The position numbers and the translations under genes are program-made. This document shows, piece after piece, positions 1 to 5,400 of a stretch of 11,258 nt of DNA. This DNA comes from an uncultured bacterium. Lineage in GTDB: Bacteria; Cyanobacteriota; Vampirovibrionia; Gastranaerophilales; Gastranaerophilaceae. Below the pieces are notes generated by a model. It searched no databases. It saw only the letters and a program-made list of their open reading frames with translations, and was not told the origin of the DNA. The stretch lies in NCBI GenBank assembly GCA_905211505.1, contig CAJMAX010000038.1, positions 1-11,258 of the forward strand. The letters run 5' to 3'. The number at the start of each line of letters is the position of its first letter. Within the stretch, counting starts at the first letter, position 1.

Positions 1-44
1 CGGTTATTTAAAACCTTTACTACCCCATCCCGAACATACAAATA

Positions 45-331
45 GTCATGCTGAACTGTCGACATGTCATCCTGAACTTGTTTCAGGAGCCCAATCGAAG
101 TGTCCGACGAAAAGATTCCGAAACGAGTTCGGAATGACTGTGCTCGCCGGAGCGGATTTTGACGGACGTGAAACGTCTATCGAGAGAGCGCTGTTTAAGC
201 GGTCGAACGGTCAACAATCTAAGAGACGGGGTACTTTGCCACCAATTATTTACTCGCAACACCAGCAAATTCAGCTCCGCAAGGTCAGGGTGAAATGAGT
301 AAGAAGATTCTTCGCATTCGTTCAGAATGAC
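45..331. repeat. Composite dispersed-repeat element with terminal inverted repeats
   Basis: The left end GTCATGCTGAAC (45-56) and right end GTTCAGAATGAC (320-331) are inverted copies matching at 11 of 12 positions. Between them lie a 23-bp imperfect inverted repeat (66-88 with 116-138) and a GC-richer core (about 139-300) unlike the AT-rich genes around it. Several sub-blocks resemble widespread short bacterial repeats whose translation reads HPELVSG or NECEESS, a family known to me from many genomes. No transposase is encoded, so it looks like a non-autonomous, REP- or MITE-like unit. Its right end supplies the ATG that best fits the adjacent prepilin. Both strands have long open frames here, but they read through the inverted repeats and have no visible domain, so I do not call a gene. 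The first 44 bases hold nothing I can identify; they could be the tail of an upstream gene. The exact outer limits are inferred from the inverted repeats alone. Confidence 0.6.
66..138. repeat. 23-bp imperfect inverted repeat (large hairpin)
   Basis: The arm at 66-88 (starting GTCATCCTGAAC) is the reverse complement of the arm at 116-138 (ending GTTCGGAATGAC) at 18 of 23 positions. All five differences are transitions, and three of them become G-U pairs in a + strand transcript, leaving two mismatches in the stem. The loop is 27 nt (89-115). The arms belong to the PELVSG-type repeat family. There is no U-tract after the second arm, so it does not look like a standard intrinsic terminator. Confidence 0.7.
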
Positions 332-1051
332 CGTGTTTGCGAAAAAGCCGCATTCACCCTTGCTGAAGTCCTTATTACATTGGGCATAATAGGTGTGGTT
401 GCAGCAATTACGATACCTATGTTGATAACTAAATATCAGAAATTTCAAACAGTGACCAGATTAAAAGGTATTTATTCGCAATTATCTCAAGCAATACGGT
501 TGTCAGAAGACGAAAATGGCGACCTCTCCGGATGGGATTTATCTGCTCCTGATTGGTTTGACCGTTATCTTGCCAGTTATGTTAAAGCTTCAAAAATTAA
601 GCTAAAAGATGTAAATGATGGAGATTCAATATTTTATAAACAGCTTTCAGGGGCGCGGGAAAATGGGCTTGCGATATTAGCAGGGGCTGAGCTTGGTGGA
701 AGTTCTTCTTATCTTTTACTTAACGGTGCTCAAATCTTTGTTGCTGATACGTATCGTCTATCTAGTGAGTCTGCGGGTATGATTATTGATATAAATGGAG
801 CTTTTACTCCACCAAATCAATTTGGAAAAGATACTTTCTATTTTTATGTATATAACAAATACGGATTAAAACCTATGGGAATGCATAACTCTCAAGAATG
901 TACCCCTCCGATAGATGGAAATCCAGGACGTGAATATTTAATGACAAGTAATTGTCTGCAGTATGCTTGTAATAAGAAGAGCCGTGGAATGTTTTGTGCT
1001 GCTCTTATATTTACTGATGGGTGGACTATCTCAAAAGATTATCCCTGGTAA
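327..1051 (+). CDS. Type IV prepilin / pseudopilin-like protein, 5' end frameshifted or recoded
   Basis: This is a secreted or surface pilin-like subunit with the class III (prepilin peptidase) signal. Residues AA/FTLAE, encoded at 347-367, give the cleavage site before Phe and the Glu at +5. The hydrophobic helix ITLGIIGVVAAITIP follows, then a globular domain of about 200 residues with several cysteines and the ending DGWTISKDYPW; the mature part is 232 residues. I recognise this overall pattern from large prepilin-like families in Gastranaerophilales. The start is the problem. In the pilin frame the only usual start codon is TTG at 380, which would remove the cleavage motif; upstream the frame is open to a TGA at 296-298 without ATG, GTG or TTG. 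ATG at 327 begins MTVFAKK in the neighbouring frame and would join the pilin exactly if the A5 run (342-346) had one more A, or by a -1 slip at AAAAAG. Possible explanations are a sequencing error, an inactivating or phase-variable indel, or recoding. No Shine-Dalgarno is evident before 327. Family assignment is confident; the start and functional state are not. Confidence 0.75.
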
Positions 1052-1055
1052 ATAG

Positions 1056-2441
1056 TTAAAATATTTTATAAGGATTTAATATATTTTTAGGGTCAAATGT
1101 CTTTTTGATAAGTCGCATATAGTCAAGAGCTCCTCCATCAACAACTTTTGATATATAAGCCTTTTTTTCTAAGCCTATACCGTGTTCGCCTGAAATTATT
1201 CCACCAAGTTTTACTGTCAGTTGGTAGATTTCAGATTTTGCAATTTTGTAGTGCTTATATTCCTCATTGTTATTGTAATCAATTGGAATTTGAGGATGTA
1301 CACTGCCGTCTCCAACGTGTCCCACCATACATACTGTAAGTTTGTGTCGTTTGCAGATATCTTGAATTCCTTTGACTAATTTTGCTAAGTTGTTTCGAGG
1401 AACAATTATATCATCTGTTGTAACATTTGGTTTTAATTTTGTACAGGCTGCCATAGAAGATCTTCTTGCCAACCAGATATTGTCAGATTCTTCTTTTGTC
1501 GTTGAATATTGAATATTTGCGGCATTATTTTCTCTTAGTATTTTACAAATAGTTTCTCTTTGTTCAGAGATGTTTGATTTGAATCCATCAATTTCTATTA
1601 TTAGAGCTGCATCTTTATCGCAAAGTAATCCTGTTGGATAAAATTGTTCAACAGTTTGTATTGCATTTTTGTCCATAAAATCAATTGTGGCCGGGAATAC
1701 TTGTTTTTCTATAATTTTATTTACAGCAATAATGGAGTTTTCAACTTTATCAAAATATGCCATAATAACCTGTGTTGTTTCTGGTTTAGGTATAAGTTTT
1801 ATTGTTGCTTCTACTACAATTCCTAAAGTCCCTTCAGAACCAATGAATAAACTTCCAAGGTTATAGCCTGTTGCATTTTTTATTGTATTAGAGCCTGTTC
1901 TAATCAATTCACCATTTGCAGTTACAACAAGCATATCAATTATATAATCTTTTGTTGAACCATATTTAAAACATCTGGCGCCTGCTGAATTTTGAGCAAT
2001 ACTTCCGCCAATTGTTGAAACTTTCAAATTTGACGGATCCGGTGGATAAAAAAGCCCAATATTTTCAACTTCTCGTTGTAAATCGCCGACTATAACTCCA
2101 GGTTGTACTTTTGCTGTCATATTTTCCGGATTGATTTCAATAATTTTGTTCATTTTAGAAAAATTTAAAATTATGCCCCCGTGGGTTGCAACACAAGCTC
2201 CAACAGTATTCGTACCAGCACCTCGGCATATAACAGGAATCATTTGTTCTCCCGCAATTTTTACAACTTTTTGTACCTGTTCTATTGTTTCAACAAAAAC
2301 TACTGCATCCGGTAGTGTTGATTTCGTATACGGATTGTTTGAAGCATCGACTGAGTACACGTAACGTTCTTCAATTTCTGAAAGTATGTTTTCTTTTGGT
2401 AATGCTTTATTTAATTTTTTTATCAGGGTATTAGTCAACAT
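1056..2441 (-). CDS. glcD: GlcD-type FAD-linked oxidase (glycolate/D-lactate-type 2-hydroxyacid dehydrogenase)
   Basis: A cytoplasmic flavoprotein of 461 residues, the usual length for GlcD or D-lactate dehydrogenase of the FAD_binding_4 plus FAD-oxidase C-terminal family, which oxidises a 2-hydroxyacid to a 2-oxoacid. The FAD-binding half shows CRGAGTNTVGA (72-82), PPDPSN (133-138), GGSIAQNSAGARCFKYG (145-161) and GSEGTLGIV (201-209). The substrate half carries GHVGDGSVHP (374-383), SGEHGIGLEKK (417-427, with Glu419 and His420) and the terminal FDPKNILNP (449-457); the histidines of these motifs are the family's active-site or metal-site positions. The ATG lies 11 bp inside the 3' end of the upstream coiled-coil gene and has only a weak Shine-Dalgarno, so translation is probably coupled to that gene. 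GlcE, GlcF (Fe-S) and electron-transfer flavoprotein genes are absent nearby, so the electron acceptor and exact substrate are unknown. Its end faces the prepilin end across 4 bp. Confidence 0.9.
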   Translation of the reverse strand: MLTNTLIKKLNKALPKENILSEIEERYVYSVDASNNPYTKSTLPDAVVFVETIEQVQKVVKIAGEQMIPVICRGAGTNTVGACVATHGGIILNFSKMNKIIEINPENMTAKVQPGVIVGDLQREVENIGLFYPPDPSNLKVSTIGGSIAQNSAGARCFKYGSTKDYIIDMLVVTANGELIRTGSNTIKNATGYNLGSLFIGSEGTLGIVVEATIKLIPKPETTQVIMAYFDKVENSIIAVNKIIEKQVFPATIDFMDKNAIQTVEQFYPTGLLCDKDAALIIEIDGFKSNISEQRETICKILRENNAANIQYSTTKEESDNIWLARRSSMAACTKLKPNVTTDDIIVPRNNLAKLVKGIQDICKRHKLTVCMVGHVGDGSVHPQIPIDYNNNEEYKHYKIAKSEIYQLTVKLGGIISGEHGIGLEKKAYISKVVDGGALDYMRLIKKTFDPKNILNPYKIF

Positions 2442-5400
2442 ATGACGCCAGCTTTTCTATATTTGTACTTAATTTTGCCAATTGTTTATCTATTTTGTCA
2501 ATTTTTCGCGTAACTTTTGTGTCATCAATATCTTCAACTGCATTTAGAATTTTTTCCAAAGACATTTCAAGTCGGTCAATACGTTCTTGTTGTTGCTCAA
2601 ACTTGTCTTCTATGCCGGAAAGTTTTGAGATTTGTTTTTCGAAAAAGCTGAGTCTTGCCTGTTGTTCGTCAAATTTTTCTTCAATAGAGTTTAATATATC
2701 TGTTTGTTCCGGTATGTCTTTTTTTAATGTTTCAATGGCGGCTTTAATTTCGATTATTTCATCCGAATTTGTTGAAATTTTGTTCATGCTTTCGCTTGCA
2801 GAATCAATCCATTCACCCATGTAAATAAGAGCTTGTCTCATTACTTTATCTGAATCGGACGATTTTTCAAGCATTTGCGTAACTTTATCAACTTTATTTG
2901 ATATTTGGTTTGTAATCATTTTTCCGAAGTCTTCTAAGCCATTATTGAGAGCATTATAAGATTCATCTGAATTTATTAATAATTTTTGAGTTTGTTCTTG
3001 AATATTATATATATCAGATTTGATATCTTTGATTTCATCTTGAGTCATAGAACTTTGCAGTTCTTCTACCGTTGAAGTTATCCTATAAAGTGAATCTGAT
3101 ATATTTGCTAATTCGCTTGATTGTGATTCAAGTTCGTTATTTTGGAGTTCATTAAGAGCAAGTCTAAGTTTTGCCAAGTCAGATTCTATATCTTGCATAG
3201 AATATGTATAATCTGGATCTTCACTGGAATTTGTTATTTGTTTTAATTGTTTTGTGACTTCAACAAGATTTTTGTTAATTATCTCTGTTTTTTCTTCAAC
3301 AAAATCTTTGATATCTTCTGACTCTTCGATAAATGAAACTTGTTCAAATATGGTTACAACTGCAGTCATAATTGAATCTTTCATATCTTTGAGAGTTTTT
3401 TGAAGTTTATTATTACTTGAATTTGAATTTAAATTCAGATTATTAACTTCAAGTGTTAGTTCTTTCAGACATTTTTTGAACGCATCAGTTTTGTTATTGT
3501 GTTCAAGGCGTTCAATATAATCCATTTGAGCAAGAATTAAATGTTTTACATCATCAATATCCTGCTGGGTATTGATATTATCTTCGCTGCTGGAAATAAT
3601 ATCAATTTTGTGGTTTAAGGCTTCCAGCATAGATGTTATTTTTGCATCTGACTCTGAAAGTTTGTCAAATTTTTCCGGAATGATTATAGTATCAATTTTA
3701 TTTTCTATTGATAAAAGCGTATCTTGAATACTATCTAAATTTGTATATGAGGAAGTGTCTGATATACTATCAACTTTTTCTTCCAAAATAGATAGAGTAT
3801 CTTTTATTTCATCCAATTGATATGCATTATTGTCTGTTGCAATTACATCAATTTTTTTGTCAAGATTTTCAATTGATTCTTTTATATCTTCAATGCTATC
3901 GTAGTTATCAGAAGTTGCAATAATATCAATTTTTTGGTCAAGATTGCTTAATAATTTTTTGATATCTTCATTTTGTCGAGATTGATTGTCTAAATCATCT
4001 TCATAAATTCTTTCGATAACATCTCTGACGTCTTCCATTAAATCGTGGTCATCACTTGAGGCAAGAATATCAATTTTTTCATTAATCAAGGCAAGCATTG
4101 TTTGAATCTCTTGATTTGAGCCGGTATTTATTTCTCCGGCATTAAGCTGTTCAAGAGCCTGCTTTATTTCTTGAATCCATTCAGAGTTATCTGTGAGTGT
4201 AAGTATATTGATTTTATCACTGATATCTTCAAGTAACGAATGAATTTCTCCGCCTGCCAAATATCCTTTAATTTCTTCAAGCCAATCAGTTTTTAATGTC
4301 TTAGCCAGAAGTTCTACTTTGTTATTTAGAGACATTAATAAATTATTGTTGCCAAGGGTCGGAATAGAATTTAGAGAGGAGCTACGTACGTTTTCCGGTA
4401 ACACTCTTTCTATATCACTGCGCAGGTTGTTAATGTCTTGTTTTAGAAGGTCAAAAGCTTTTATGAAGTCAAAGTTATTTGCACCGAGTAAGATTTCATC
4501 TTCTTCATCATCAGTGTCAAAATCATCTTCATCATTTCCTTCTGAAAAATCTTCATCAACAGCAAGTTCTTCAAATTCTTTGTCTTCGTTTTCACCTTCA
4601 GAAAAGTCTTCGTCCGGTAAAATATCGACATTGTTATTTCTTTGAACTTTGTTATTTTTAACTACTGTAATTGTGTCAATTTTTTCTCTTATCGTATTTA
4701 AGACTTCTTCAATTTCTGGATTTTCATCTGACAAATTACTGATTAAGCTTGAAAATTTATTAAAGTCATCTTTTATTTCTTCAATAACTTTTGCGTTTTT
4801 ATTTTTTTCAAATACCTCTTCATATTGATTTGTTCCAAATTCATCGCTTATATTTTGATTTTCTTGTTGGATTTTGCTTAGTTCTTTGATTTTTGATTTA
4901 AAACATCTTTTTAATTTTTCAATTGCTTGAATAATTTCTTCATTGTTCATAGCAACAGTAATCATAGATTTTATTTCATCATGCTGTGATGTTATTTTAT
5001 CATTGATTGAAGTTTTTATATCTTCAGCAATTTCTTTTAGATATTCTTGTTGTTCATTTTTAAAATTAACAATCTGAGATACAAATGTATGCAACTCTTC
5101 CATTTGTTCCGCGTCTGGTGGAGTAATTTGGTTTAGAGTGTTTTCTAAATCTGATTTTAGATTGTCAATTTTTATTATTACTGAATCAATGTCCCCAAGT
5201 ATAAAATCTCTTAAATTTCTTTCGGTGGAAGTTAAGTCTTTTGAAATTTGTTCATATGTCTCTTCAAGACGTTCAAAGGTACTTTTTGCATATTTTGTGC
5301 ATTCTGTTATGTCATCTTGAACTGAATCATGTAATATTCCTAGCTGTTCTTTTATTTTTCCTGTTTGAGGACCTTCAGGAGTTTGAACGGCCAGACAGGT

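Noticed and set aside
1..45. Possible C-terminal tail of an upstream gene ending at TAG 43-45
   Set aside because: Only 14 codons are visible, another frame is also open, and there is no recognisable motif.
2..298. Frame on + open from the left edge to TGA at 296
   Set aside because: It is read entirely through repeat blocks (HPELVSG) and a core without recognisable protein features. It could be the tail of an upstream ORF extended by the insertion, but nothing supports a real product.
296..298. TGA recoded as an amino acid, which would join the upstream frame to the prepilin
   Set aside because: Nothing else in the window suggests an altered code, and the resulting fusion would place the prepilin signal far from the N-terminus, which does not fit export by the pilin pathway.
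83..448. Open frame of 121 codons on the - strand
   Set aside because: It runs antisense through the prepilin signal region and across the inverted repeats. Its translation shows the generic repeat-derived strings (NECEESS, ELVSESF) and no domain.
1148..2364. Several short + strand ORFs opposite glcD
   Set aside because: They lie wholly within a well-supported gene, have low-complexity translations and no start signals.
3580..4326. Possible CRISPR or satellite array suggested by regular spacing
   Set aside because: The periodicity is in the protein only; the DNA copies are diverged and there are no identical direct repeats with unique spacers.
4319..4645. Serine-rich 108-codon ORF on + inside the coiled-coil gene, and similar + strand ORFs across 2495-8233
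   Set aside because: They are antisense shadows: Glu/Asp/Lys-rich coding on one strand gives Ser/Phe/Leu-rich open frames on the other. They have no ribosome sites or domains.
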